This document shows positions 1-6,975 of a stretch of 9,085 bases of DNA, piece after piece (position 1 is the first letter of the stretch; each line of letters begins with the position of its first letter). The position numbers and the translations under genes were made by a program. Origin of the DNA: Alistipes sp. GTDB lineage: Bacteria > Bacteroidota > Bacteroidia > Bacteroidales > Rikenellaceae. The notes under the pieces are model-generated. The model was not told where the DNA came from. It did not search any database and saw only the letters and a program-made list of their open reading frames with translations. Where the stretch lies: assembly GCA_017561105.1 (NCBI GenBank), contig JAFZDR010000091.1:1-9085 (forward strand), given 5' to 3'.

Positions 1-1
1 C

Positions 2-1633
2 CCTAAGAAGTCGCGCATGCAGAAGTATGTAGATGCAGCAATGGGTGGATTGGAGAATCTCTATGGCAAGGCTTTGAATTGGTGTGTAAATCACCGCAAG
101 ACCTTCCTCTTTGGTGCATTGGCAATTTTTGTAGGTTCGCTCCTCTTTATTGGTCCGCGCATCAAGACAGAGTTCTTCCCTACACAGGATAATGCCCGTA
201 TTGCAGTTAAGATTAAGTTGCCTATCGGTACTCGTCAGGAGATTACTCGCGAGTTGGCTCTTCGTATCGACGAGCAGTTCCGCCGCGACTACCCTGAAAT
301 TCAAGCTATCGGTATGAGCGAGGGTATGGCAGATACCGACAATACCTGGGCTTCGATGCAGGAGAATGGTACACACTATATCTCGATGAATATCCGTCTT
401 TCTAAGAAAACCGAGCGTGAGCGCTCGATGACCGAGATTTGTGACCTTATGCGTAAGGATCTCGATAAGTATACCGAGATTCGCACCTACGAGGTTATCG
501 AGTCGGGACAGAAGGGTGGTGCCGGAGGTCAGCAGTCGGTTGATATCGAGCTTTATGGCTACGATCTTGACACTACAGACCGCATTGCAGCCGAGATTAA
601 GGAGCGTATGCTTGGCGTTGAGGGTTGTACCGAGGTTACAATCTCGCGTGATGAGTATACTCCTGAGTATCAGGTTGTATTCGACCGCGACAAGTTGGCT
701 ATGAATGGTTTGAATGTGGCTACTGCCGCAACATATCTCCGTAACCGCGTGAATGGTGCTGTGGCATCGTACTATCGCGAGGATGGTGAGGAGTACGATA
801 TCTTGGTGCGTTACGAGAAGTCGTTCCGTGAGTCTATCGAGGATTTGGAGAATGTAACCCTCTATAACTCGCAGGGTCAGGCTATCAAGGTTCGCGACCT
901 TGGCCACGTGATCGAGGCTAATACACCTCCGACTATCGAGCGTAAGGACCGTTCGCGTTACTTGAAGATTTCGGGATCTATCGGTCACGGTTACGCTATG
1001 TCGGATATCATCAGCGGTACTGTTGCCGAGTTGAAGAAGATGGATATCCCTGCGGGTATCACTTGGGAGTTGGGTGGTTCGTATGAGGATCAGCAGGATA
1101 CCTTCCAGGATATGATTATGCTCTTGGTGTTGATGGTAATCCTCGTATTCGTGATTATGGCATCGCAGTTTGAGTCGTTGACCTATCCGTTCGTAATTAT
1201 GTTCTCGTTGCCGTTCGCGCTCGTTGGTGTAATCTTCGGATTGTGGATCTCGAATACCGCAATGGGTGTTATGGGCTTGCTCGGTTTGTTGATGTTGGTG
1301 GGTATCGTAGTAAACAACGGTATCGTGCTCGTCGACTACACTCGCTTGCTTGTAGGCCGCAATATGCCAATTCTCGACGCTGCTGTAGCGGCAGGCCGTT
1401 CGCGTATGCGTCCAATCTTGATGACAACCCTTACCACCGTACTCGGTATGGTGCCTATGGCAGTTGGTAATGGTGTAGGTTCGGAGATGTGGAACTCGCT
1501 CGGTATGTCGGTGGCGTGGGGACTTTCGTTCTCGACACTTGTAACCCTCTTTATTATTCCTGTATTGTTCTCGGCGTTCGCTCTCAATGGTGAGCGCCGC
1601 AGAGCAAGAAAGGCTGCAAAGTTGAACGCTTAA
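2..1633 (+). CDS. RND efflux pump permease, C-terminal half (5' truncated by window edge)
   Basis: Inner-membrane proton-driven RND permease of the AcrB/HAE-1 kind, which exports hydrophobic or amphiphilic compounds with a periplasmic adaptor and an outer-membrane channel. The frame is open to the left edge (P-K-K-S-R before the Met at 17), so that Met is internal. About 540 residues match the second half of a roughly 1050-residue pump. Numbering from that Met, TM7 is about 29-47, the periplasmic porter/docking region about 48-360, and TM8-TM12 fall between about 365 and 522. The stretch IVVNNGIVLVDY followed by GRSRMRPILMTTLTTVLGMVP is characteristic of RND TM10-TM11. It ends with a basic tail (RRRARKAAK). 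The adaptor and outer-membrane factor would be expected upstream, outside the window. The PII-like gene follows after 71 nt. The substrate cannot be told from this half. Confidence 0.93.
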   Translation, partial: PKKSRMQKYVDAAMGGLENLYGKALNWCVNHRKTFLFGALAIFVGSLLFIGPRIKTEFFPTQDNARIAVKIKLPIGTRQEITRELALRIDEQFRRDYPEIQAIGMSEGMADTDNTWASMQENGTHYISMNIRLSKKTERERSMTEICDLMRKDLDKYTEIRTYEVIESGQKGGAGGQQSVDIELYGYDLDTTDRIAAEIKERMLGVEGCTEVTISRDEYTPEYQVVFDRDKLAMNGLNVATAATYLRNRVNGAVASYYREDGEEYDILVRYEKSFRESIEDLENVTLYNSQGQAIKVRDLGHVIEANTPPTIERKDRSRYLKISGSIGHGYAMSDIISGTVAELKKMDIPAGITWELGGSYEDQQDTFQDMIMLLVLMVILVFVIMASQFESLTYPFVIMFSLPFALVGVIFGLWISNTAMGVMGLLGLLMLVGIVVNNGIVLVDYTRLLVGRNMPILDAAVAAGRSRMRPILMTTLTTVLGMVPMAVGNGVGSEMWNSLGMSVAWGLSFSTLVTLFIIPVLFSAFALNGERRRARKAAKLNA

Positions 1634-1704
1634 AAATACGGAAACTTTAATGGAATGAGGCTTTGCCTTCAAGGACTATTGAACACTTAACAAATACGGA
1701 AATT

Positions 1705-1998
1705 ATGAAAGCTCTATTTATAGCTTGCGATCAAGCGTTGTACGATGAGGTACAGCAGACTATGTCGGCACTTGGTGTGCGTGGATACACCTCGTGGGAG
1801 GAGGTTCAGGGCTGCGGTAGCTATACCGGCGAGCCACACCTTGGCGACTATGTTTGGCCAATCCTCAACTCGGCAATCATATCAATCATGGATGATGAGC
1901 GCTGCTGGCAGTTGCTCGATGCGCTGCGTGCGCTCGATGCAAAGAATCCAAAGCTCGGTGTTCGCGCATTTTGGTGGGAGGTTGGCGGTACTTTGTAA
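1705..1998 (+). CDS. Small PII/CutA-like protein linked to RND pump
   Basis: A 97-residue protein whose pattern fits a ferredoxin-like PII/CutA-type trimer subunit. It has an N-terminal beta strand (MKALFIACDQ), a helix (YDEVQQTMSALGV), the segment RGYTSWEEVQGCGS leading into a glycine-rich T-loop-like stretch (EPHLGDYVWP), a second strand (NSAIISIMDD), a helix (CWQLLDALRAL) and a final strand (GVRAFWWEV). The Met at 1705 is preferred over an upstream in-frame ATG at 1663. The N-terminus then matches the expected first strand, whereas the 14 extra residues do not look like part of the fold. Small PII-like proteins are known next to RND pumps, and a regulatory or sensory role for pump activity is inferred only. 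It lies 71 nt after the pump and 39 nt before the AraC gene, so it is probably co-transcribed. The family call rests on pattern recognition. Confidence 0.72.
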   Translation: MKALFIACDQALYDEVQQTMSALGVRGYTSWEEVQGCGSYTGEPHLGDYVWPILNSAIISIMDDERCWQLLDALRALDAKNPKLGVRAFWWEVGGTL

Positions 1999-2037
1999 TC
2001 GCCCATCTCCTTACCTATCCTCAAAAACTTGAAAGAT

Positions 2038-2934
2038 ATGTCACAACAATACCTAATTCCATATAGCACCGAGCAACTCGAAAAGGTTGCCGGCTTCAAA
2101 GCAATTAACATCAGCGGAGCCTCGATGATGTACTTCAACGATGTTGATGAGTCGTTGTTGTCGGAGTTGATGTACCCTTGCCGTATCAATGCCTTGGTAA
2201 TCCTTGTTTGCGTTAAGGGCAGAGTGTCACTCTCGTCGCATATGAGCGAGTACACCATTGGCGCAGGACAGTTCTTCATCTCCTCGGCTTCGGTGTTCCA
2301 GTTCCGCTCGATTGCCAATAGCGAGTGCTATATGTTGGCGCTATCGTCGGACTTCCTCGCAAATATGAATGTGGATATCCGCTTTGTTATGCGTATGATT
2401 GCTCAGCTCAGAGCTAACGCCTACATTACCGATATGAGCACCGAAAAGTTGTACGAGATCTGCGGACTCTACAACTCGTTGCTCTCCGATTATACGGGCG
2501 AACTCTCCGAGTATAAGGTTTGCGCCTTGCGACATATCTACTGCTCGACAATCTATCGTATTGCCGACCCTATCCTTTCAAGAGGAGGCAAAATCCCGTC
2601 GTTGGGTGTTAAGGAGCGCAGCTCGGAGTATTTCGAGAAGCTGATGTCGCTCCTCTCGGAGCACTATCGCGAGCAGCGTAGCGTGGAGTTCTATGCCGAG
2701 AAGATGCATATCTCGTCAAAGCACCTTTCGCGCGTAATTCACAACTACACGGGCAAGTCGGTGCACCAGTGGATTGAGGAGTTCGTGGCACTCGAGATCA
2801 AGAACTTGCTCAAATACTCGAATATGAGTATTCAGCAGATCTCCTACGAACTGAACTTCCCGAACCCTTCGTTTATGGGACAATATTTCAAACGAATTAC
2901 GGGTATGACACCTGGTGAGTATAAGAGAAGCTAA
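2038..2934 (+). CDS. AraC-family transcriptional regulator
   Basis: A 298-residue DNA-binding regulator. Residues about 30-110 resemble an AraC-type cupin/sensor region (strands around NALVILVCVKGRVSL and GAGQFFISSASVFQF). Residues about 195-298 form the double helix-turn-helix domain. The first HTH is around FYAEKMHISSKHLSRVI. The second is around SIQQISYELNFPNPSFMGQYFKRITGMTPGEYKRS, including the family's F-x-R-x-x-G-x-x-P-x-x-Y-R-like ending. An in-frame TTG at 2029 could add three residues, but ATG 2038 is preferred, with the A-rich stretch TCAAAAACTTGAAAG before it. It sits downstream of the pump and PII-like genes and may regulate that operon, but no binding site can be identified here. 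Its stop codon lies inside the stem of the terminator at 2932-2973. The inducer is unknown. Confidence 0.9.
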   Translation: MSQQYLIPYSTEQLEKVAGFKAINISGASMMYFNDVDESLLSELMYPCRINALVILVCVKGRVSLSSHMSEYTIGAGQFFISSASVFQFRSIANSECYMLALSSDFLANMNVDIRFVMRMIAQLRANAYITDMSTEKLYEICGLYNSLLSDYTGELSEYKVCALRHIYCSTIYRIADPILSRGGKIPSLGVKERSSEYFEKLMSLLSEHYREQRSVEFYAEKMHISSKHLSRVIHNYTGKSVHQWIEEFVALEIKNLLKYSNMSIQQISYELNFPNPSFMGQYFKRITGMTPGEYKRS

Positions 2935-2973
2935 ATAAAATATGGTGCGTGGAAACGCACCATATTTTATTTA
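2932..2973. terminator. Bidirectional terminator between convergent genes
   Basis: A perfect 19-bp inverted repeat (arms 2932-2950 and 2955-2973) with a 4-nt GGAA loop. The GC core ATGGTGCGT/ACGCACCAT is flanked by A/T-rich arms, so each strand presents a stem followed by U-rich RNA. It serves the AraC gene on + and the EamA gene on -. The stop codons of both genes (2932-2934 and 2967-2969) lie within the stem. Confidence 0.9.
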
Positions 2974-3869
2974 ATGGCAACGCTTTCTTTGCGATAGGAG
3001 TATGTTACCATTCCCACGCCGACAAATACAATTAGCGCAAACAACACGATGTCAAAGCGAATTTTATCCAATCCCATAGCTACGGAGAGGATAATCGCGA
3101 TAATGGGTTGCAGGTAGGCGTATATGCTCGAAATGGTCGGAGCCACAAATTTCAACGAGTAGTTCAATAGTAAGTTGGGCAGATAGGTCGGCACAATAAG
3201 GACAAAGAGGGTTGCAAAGATTATCTTCGAGTCCATAATGTGGAAGTCGGTGGTGATGATATCGTGAGCACCAATAGGCAACATTATTATAGCCGATGAA
3301 CAGTATATCCATCGCAGCAGCGTGGTTATGTGGTATTTTGCGACCAATCGCTTGAAATAGACCATATATGTCGCCGAAACGCATGCAGATGTGAAGATTA
3401 GAAGGTTGCCGACAATGCCCGATTTCTCGTGTGTATTGCTCGATAGAATAATGGCAACGGCACCCGCCATTCCGAGCAGCAGTCCGCCAACCCTCATCTT
3501 TGTAAAGTGCTCCATCCCCACGGCTACCGACAGCAGCAGAACAAGCAGTGGGGTGGAGGTGCCTATTATCGAGCCGTCGATGGGTGAGGTCTGCGAGAGT
3601 CCGAACATCATACAGAGCTTGCGCACCAATCCCATAAGTATGGCAGCGCCGAATATCTTTAGTCGGTCTGCGGGCTCGACCCTCTCGGCCTTCTCCCATA
3701 ATAGCGGCAGTAACGACAATATGGCTGCCACGGCCAATGATGCCGACACCATGGCCAATGGCGATATGTATCGCCCGAGTGTGAGATTATAGAGCGGATA
3801 GTCGCACGCCCACACTATATTGCAGAGTATGAGTGCAAGGTGGGCAGATATTGTCTTTGATGTAGCCAT
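2967..3869 (-). CDS. EamA/DMT-superfamily transporter
   Basis: A 300-residue integral inner-membrane protein with about ten hydrophobic helices (roughly 10-27, 36-57, 73-92, 101-121, 126-143, 153-172, 186-204, 217-237, 245-264, 272-291), arranged as two five-helix EamA repeats. The usual length for this family is about 290-310, so it is complete. Family hallmarks include a short polar loop after TM3 with SQTSPIDGSIIGTSTPLLV and, in the second repeat, YSLKFVAPTISSIYAYLQPIIAII, both typical of drug/metabolite exporters. The C-terminal tail is basic (YSYRKESVAIK). Members export amino acids, metabolites or drugs, and this substrate cannot be inferred. It runs opposite to its left neighbour and in the same direction as the phosphoesterase gene, from which it is separated by that gene's terminator. 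A weak TATATTTTTTG element upstream (about 3898-3910) may be its promoter, but the fit is imperfect. Confidence 0.9.
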   Translation of the reverse strand: MATSKTISAHLALILCNIVWACDYPLYNLTLGRYISPLAMVSASLAVAAILSLLPLLWEKAERVEPADRLKIFGAAILMGLVRKLCMMFGLSQTSPIDGSIIGTSTPLLVLLLSVAVGMEHFTKMRVGGLLLGMAGAVAIILSSNTHEKSGIVGNLLIFTSACVSATYMVYFKRLVAKYHITTLLRWIYCSSAIIMLPIGAHDIITTDFHIMDSKIIFATLFVLIVPTYLPNLLLNYSLKFVAPTISSIYAYLQPIIAIILSVAMGLDKIRFDIVLFALIVFVGVGMVTYSYRKESVAIK

Positions 3870-3928
3870 TGTAAATCCGATATATTCGAAATCTCAAGGC
3901 AAAAAATATACCGAACATCAACTCGCAC

Positions 3929-3957
3929 AAAAAAGGCTGTCTTTCGCAGACAGCCTT
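3929..3957 (-). terminator. Rho-independent terminator of the PHP phosphoesterase gene
   Basis: A perfect 10-bp stem (AAGGCTGTCT at 3933-3942 and AGACAGCCTT at 3948-3957) with a 5-nt loop. Read on the - strand it is followed by a run of six U (complement of A 3929-3934, partly in the stem). It begins 22 nt after the phosphoesterase stop codon and separates that gene from the EamA transporter gene. Confidence 0.9.
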
Positions 3958-3979
3958 ATGATTTGTCAAGCCTGAGCTC

Positions 3980-5143
3980 TTAGTATTTCAACTTGAACTC
4001 CGGGTGCTGGTTCATGCCGTACCACAAGTTTGTAACCTTGCACTGTACAGGCTTGCCAGGCTTTACACTTACGATGATTGACGACATTGCAGGGAGGATA
4101 ACAGGGTTGCCCTTGCCAAACTGCAATGTGTAAGGGATCGAAGTCTTGTTAACGAGCGATACGCGCTGGCTCTTTTTCTTGTTCTTACCAACGACTACAG
4201 CGAGCTTGCGAGTCTCGATAGAAGCCTCGAAGAAGTCGCGGATCAACTTCTCCTCGCCGGCCAATACACCAAACGAGTATGCCAATGTGCGACGAGCCTC
4301 CAAGCCTTCGCGAATAGCCTTGTGCGACAACTCCTTAGCAAAGATAATGGTCATATTACGCAAGTGGCCGAACTCTCTGTATGTCTCGCCTGTAGTAGCG
4401 TGGATATCGGTTGTAGCAGCGAAGAAATACTTGTTTGCCTTTGCAGTCTCGATAGCTCTTGGATAGAAGTATGCACCGTTCATAATCTCGATACCATCTA
4501 CGAGCTTCTCTGCATATACATCCTTTACGAACTGATTCATCTCCAAAGTAGACTGACGCCATCCCGGGTGGTTGTGCATAATCATAGCACCCTGAGCGCG
4601 AGCATTGCGGATGTTCTGGATAGGGTTGTAGTCGTAGATAATGTTGTTGTCGGTAGTGAAGAGAGCGTTGAAGTGGCCCAATGTCTTAGGGTCGCCTGTA
4701 ATCTCAACACCAGGGATTACCAAGATACCGTAACCCTCTGCAGTCTTAACAGCGTCGTTTACCGCCTGAGTTGGACGAGAGCCCTTCTTTTTCTTAGCCG
4801 ACTCCGGAGTTGTAACACCCTGCTTGTCAGGATAATTCTTGATACCCATGTGGTCTGTAACTGCGATTACATCCAAACCGTCGCGCCAAGCCTCGTGTAT
4901 ACGGCCCTTGCCCGTGTACTTCATTACACCGTCAGAGTAGGTGCTGTGTATGTGCAAATCGGCCTTGTAAGGGGTGTAGCCATTTACGGTTGGAAGGATA
5001 ACCTCCTGACGAGCCGATGCACGCGGGAAGTTAGGCAAGAGAGTCTGAGGCTCTGTTGCGCTCTGGAAGTGAGTCTGATAGCCCTGAGCCATAGCAGAGA
5101 TTGCCATGAACAATGAGAGGGCCAACAAAATAGGTCTTTTCAT
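3980..5143 (-). CDS. Secreted PHP-domain phosphoesterase (Sb-PDE-like)
   Basis: A 387-residue exported metal-dependent phosphoesterase. Residues 1-19 are a signal peptide (K-R, hydrophobic core, A-M-A cut before Q20). Residues about 58-280 form a PHP domain with its metal-binding motifs visible: D62-L-H64-I-H66, S70-D71-G72, T96-D97-H98, the E147 motif (IPGVEIT), H157 (GHFN), H190-N-H192, E219 and D246-I-H248. The last ~90 residues look like a small beta-rich domain of unknown role. PHP enzymes hydrolyse phosphomonoesters or phosphodiesters using two or three metal ions. Bacteroidales homologues of this kind are, to my recollection, annotated as Sb-PDE family phosphodiesterases. The probable site is the periplasm or cell surface. 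It is transcribed divergently from the S1/P1 nuclease triplet, which suggests a shared role in degrading extracellular phosphodiesters. The exact substrate is unknown. Confidence 0.9.
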   Translation of the reverse strand: MKRPILLALSLFMAISAMAQGYQTHFQSATEPQTLLPNFPRASARQEVILPTVNGYTPYKADLHIHSTYSDGVMKYTGKGRIHEAWRDGLDVIAVTDHMGIKNYPDKQGVTTPESAKKKKGSRPTQAVNDAVKTAEGYGILVIPGVEITGDPKTLGHFNALFTTDNNIIYDYNPIQNIRNARAQGAMIMHNHPGWRQSTLEMNQFVKDVYAEKLVDGIEIMNGAYFYPRAIETAKANKYFFAATTDIHATTGETYREFGHLRNMTIIFAKELSHKAIREGLEARRTLAYSFGVLAGEEKLIRDFFEASIETRKLAVVVGKNKKKSQRVSLVNKTSIPYTLQFGKGNPVILPAMSSIIVSVKPGKPVQCKVTNLWYGMNQHPEFKLKY

Positions 5144-5199
5144 AATTGTAATAATTTTAAGTGGTATTGTTAATGTTATAATGTTGCCTTACATCTATG

Positions 5200-5230
5200 C
5201 AAAGGTATGTAAAAAATAGCTTTCAGCCAA
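5200..5230 (-). promoter_or_regulatory. Bacteroidota-type promoter for the PHP phosphoesterase
   Basis: On the - strand: TTG at 5230-5228, a 20-nt spacer and TACCTTTG at 5207-5200. This matches the Bacteroidota -33/-7 consensus (TTTG ... TAnnTTTG). It implies a leader of about 50 nt before the ATG at 5143. Confidence 0.75.
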
Positions 5231-5359
5231 GGACTTTTCCACTTTTGTTACTGCAAATATCTGCAGCTGCCGATAATTGTGTGCGAAAAAACGATTGCGG
5301 ATTTGTGGAAATTGAAAAATAGCTTTACCTTTGTAAAAAATAAATTTAACTAAAGCTAT
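5217..5359. repeat. Repeated TAGCTTT elements in the divergent promoter region
   Basis: TAGCTTT occurs at 5217-5223 and 5320-5326, and its complement AAAGCTA at 5352-5358. The first lies between the -33 and -7 elements of the - strand promoter. The second abuts and overlaps the -7 element of the + strand promoter. The third touches the start codon. The latter two extend to a perfect 9-bp inverted repeat (ATAGCTTTA 5319-5327, TAAAGCTAT 5351-5359), with centres 32 bp apart, close to three helical turns. They are possible operators. The regulator is unknown and chance is not excluded. Confidence 0.35.
5302..5333 (+). promoter_or_regulatory. Bacteroidota-type promoter for the nuclease triplet
   Basis: TTTG at 5302-5305, a 20-nt spacer and TACCTTTG at 5326-5333, a full match to the Bacteroidota promoter pattern. 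The start codon follows at 5358, so the leader is only about 20 nt. This is the only promoter seen for the three nuclease genes. Confidence 0.8.
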
Positions 5360-6158
5360 GAAACAGAAGAATTTTATCCTGACACTTATTTTTGCGGTTG
5401 CCTTCTCATTCAATGCGATGGCTTGGGGTGGTTTTGGCCACCGTGCCGTTGCCGAGATTGCCGAGCGCAACCTTACACCCGAGGCTAAAGCCAATATCGA
5501 GAAGTATACCAAGGGCACCCCTTTGGCTGACTACTCTGTATGGATGGATTTGGTACGCAAGAACGATCCGTTCAGTGCCCATGCTACACGCGGTTGGCAT
5601 GCATCGGTTGTGAATACCGAGTGCAAGACATCGCAGGAGTTGCGCAATAAGGTGCGCGAGGGTCGCGATGCCGTTACCGGATTGTTGGAGTTCGAGAAGA
5701 TGTTCCAGGAGCGCGAGAAGTTGAGCGATTCGGTTGTGATGTTCGCCTTGAAGAGCACTATCCATATGGTTGGCGATATGCACTGTCCGGCACATGTTCG
5801 CTTCGAGGATTTCGAGAATCAGGGTAAGTTCCCTATCAAGTTCTTCGGCAAGAAGACAACTTTGCACAAGGTGTGGGATACCTCGGTTCTCACTCGCGAC
5901 TACAAGGATTGGGGTTATAAGGGCTATGCTCAGAAACTTGATAACCTCTCAAAGAAGAAGATCAAGAAGCTCACCGAAGGTTGGGTTGAGGATTGGCTCG
6001 AGGAGTCGGGTCGCGATGTTCGCCCTATAATCCACAAGGTTAATGAGAACGACGCTTTGGCTGATGAGTTTATGGAGTGGGCATATCCGTTGGCAGAGTC
6101 GCAGGTGCAGAAGGCTGGCTACCGCTTGGCCAAGGTGTTGAATACATTCTTCAAATAG
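5358..6158 (+). CDS. Secreted S1/P1-type zinc nuclease, copy 1
   Basis: A 266-residue exported nuclease of the S1/P1 family, which cleaves single-stranded DNA and RNA to 5'-nucleotides and often has 3'-nucleotidase activity. The signal peptide is residues 1-22, with cleavage A-M-A before W23. In this family the mature N-terminal Trp itself binds zinc, and here the predicted cut leaves exactly that residue. All nine tri-zinc ligands are visible: W23, H28, D64, H81, H136, D140, H146, H170 and D174. Their spacing closely follows P1 nuclease (W1, H6, D45, H60, H116, D120, H126, H149, D153). The mature length of about 244 is slightly shorter than the fungal enzymes. The third helix motif reads GDMHCPAH where fungal enzymes have GD-x-H-Q-P-x-H. 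It is the first gene of a three-copy tandem array, directly behind a strong promoter. Confidence 0.93.
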   Translation: MKQKNFILTLIFAVAFSFNAMAWGGFGHRAVAEIAERNLTPEAKANIEKYTKGTPLADYSVWMDLVRKNDPFSAHATRGWHASVVNTECKTSQELRNKVREGRDAVTGLLEFEKMFQEREKLSDSVVMFALKSTIHMVGDMHCPAHVRFEDFENQGKFPIKFFGKKTTLHKVWDTSVLTRDYKDWGYKGYAQKLDNLSKKKIKKLTEGWVEDWLEESGRDVRPIIHKVNENDALADEFMEWAYPLAESQVQKAGYRLAKVLNTFFK

Positions 6159-6166
6159 ATTCCGTT

Positions 6167-6967
6167 ATGAGAAGACTTGTAGTTGTAGTTTTGGCTATGA
6201 TTGTGGCTCTCGAGGCTATGGCTTGGGGTGGCTTGGGCCATCGTACCGTGGCGGAGATTGCCGAGCGTAACCTTACGCCAAAGGCGAAAGCCAATATCGA
6301 CAAATATACGGGAGGTGTTTCGTTGGCATCTTTGTCTACCTGGATGGATAGCAAGAAGAAGCCTAAGCGCGAGAATGATGTCTGCAAGAAGTGGCACGCC
6401 TCGGTTGTGGATTCGAAGAATAGAGCTACTCAGGAGGTTCGCGACAGAGTCCGCGGCGGTAAGGATGCGGTTACTGCAACATTGATGTTTACCGAGATGT
6501 TCAAGGAGCGCGAGAAGATGACCGACTCGGCTGTGATGTTTGCCTTGAAGTGTCTTGTTCATATGGTTGGCGATATTCACTGTCCGGCGCATATGCGCTA
6601 CGAGGATGTAAATAATGGCCGTGGCTTCGATTTGGGCATCAGAGTTACCTACAAGGGCAAGAAACTGCCTTTGCATTCGGTGTGGGATACCGGTGTTATT
6701 GCAAGCACTCATAGAAAGTGGAGTTATAAGCGATATGCCGAGCACCTCGACACCTACTCAAAGCGCGAAATTAAGCGCGTTACAAAGGGCTGGATTGAGG
6801 ATTGGCACTCCGATGCCGCAAAGGATATTCGCGTGGCAATACCTTGGGTAAAGCAGGGTGATATTCTCGATGCTACCTACGATGAGAAGGCGCTCCCGCT
6901 TGCAGAGTTGGAGTTGCAGAAGGCTGGTTATCGTCTGGCTAAAGTGTTGAATAAATTTTTCAAATAA
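6167..6967 (+). CDS. Secreted S1/P1-type zinc nuclease, copy 2
   Basis: A 266-residue paralogue of the gene before it. ATG 6167 is chosen over an in-frame ATG at 6077. It gives a clean signal peptide (MRRLVVVV..., A-M-A cut before W20), whereas the longer version would overlap copy 1 by 82 nt and bury the signal. All nine zinc ligands remain: W20, H25, D61, H77, H132, D136, H142, H170 and D174. Differences cluster in the loop between D61 and H77 (lysine-rich KKKPKREND) and in a longer, glycine-rich insert between H142 and H170. These regions probably shape substrate access. It begins 8 nt after the stop of copy 1, so the genes are almost certainly co-transcribed. It is intact and presumably active. 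Confidence 0.92.
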   Translation: MRRLVVVVLAMIVALEAMAWGGLGHRTVAEIAERNLTPKAKANIDKYTGGVSLASLSTWMDSKKKPKRENDVCKKWHASVVDSKNRATQEVRDRVRGGKDAVTATLMFTEMFKEREKMTDSAVMFALKCLVHMVGDIHCPAHMRYEDVNNGRGFDLGIRVTYKGKKLPLHSVWDTGVIASTHRKWSYKRYAEHLDTYSKREIKRVTKGWIEDWHSDAAKDIRVAIPWVKQGDILDATYDEKALPLAELELQKAGYRLAKVLNKFFK

Positions 6968-6975
6968 TCAGATAA

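Noticed and set aside
1848..2318. 156-codon frame on - strand opposite the PII-like and AraC genes
   Set aside because: It is antisense to two well-supported genes and its translation resembles no recognisable family.
4322..5116. 264-codon open frame on + opposite the PHP phosphoesterase
   Set aside because: It lies wholly antisense to a gene with a signal peptide and a full set of metal motifs. Its translation is low in complexity and matches no fold, and the genuine gene has its own promoter and terminator.
6077..6967. Longer version of nuclease copy 2 starting inside copy 1
   Set aside because: The extra 30 residues are the out-of-frame end of copy 1 and would hide the signal peptide. 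ATG 6167 gives the same 8-nt spacing as the next gene.
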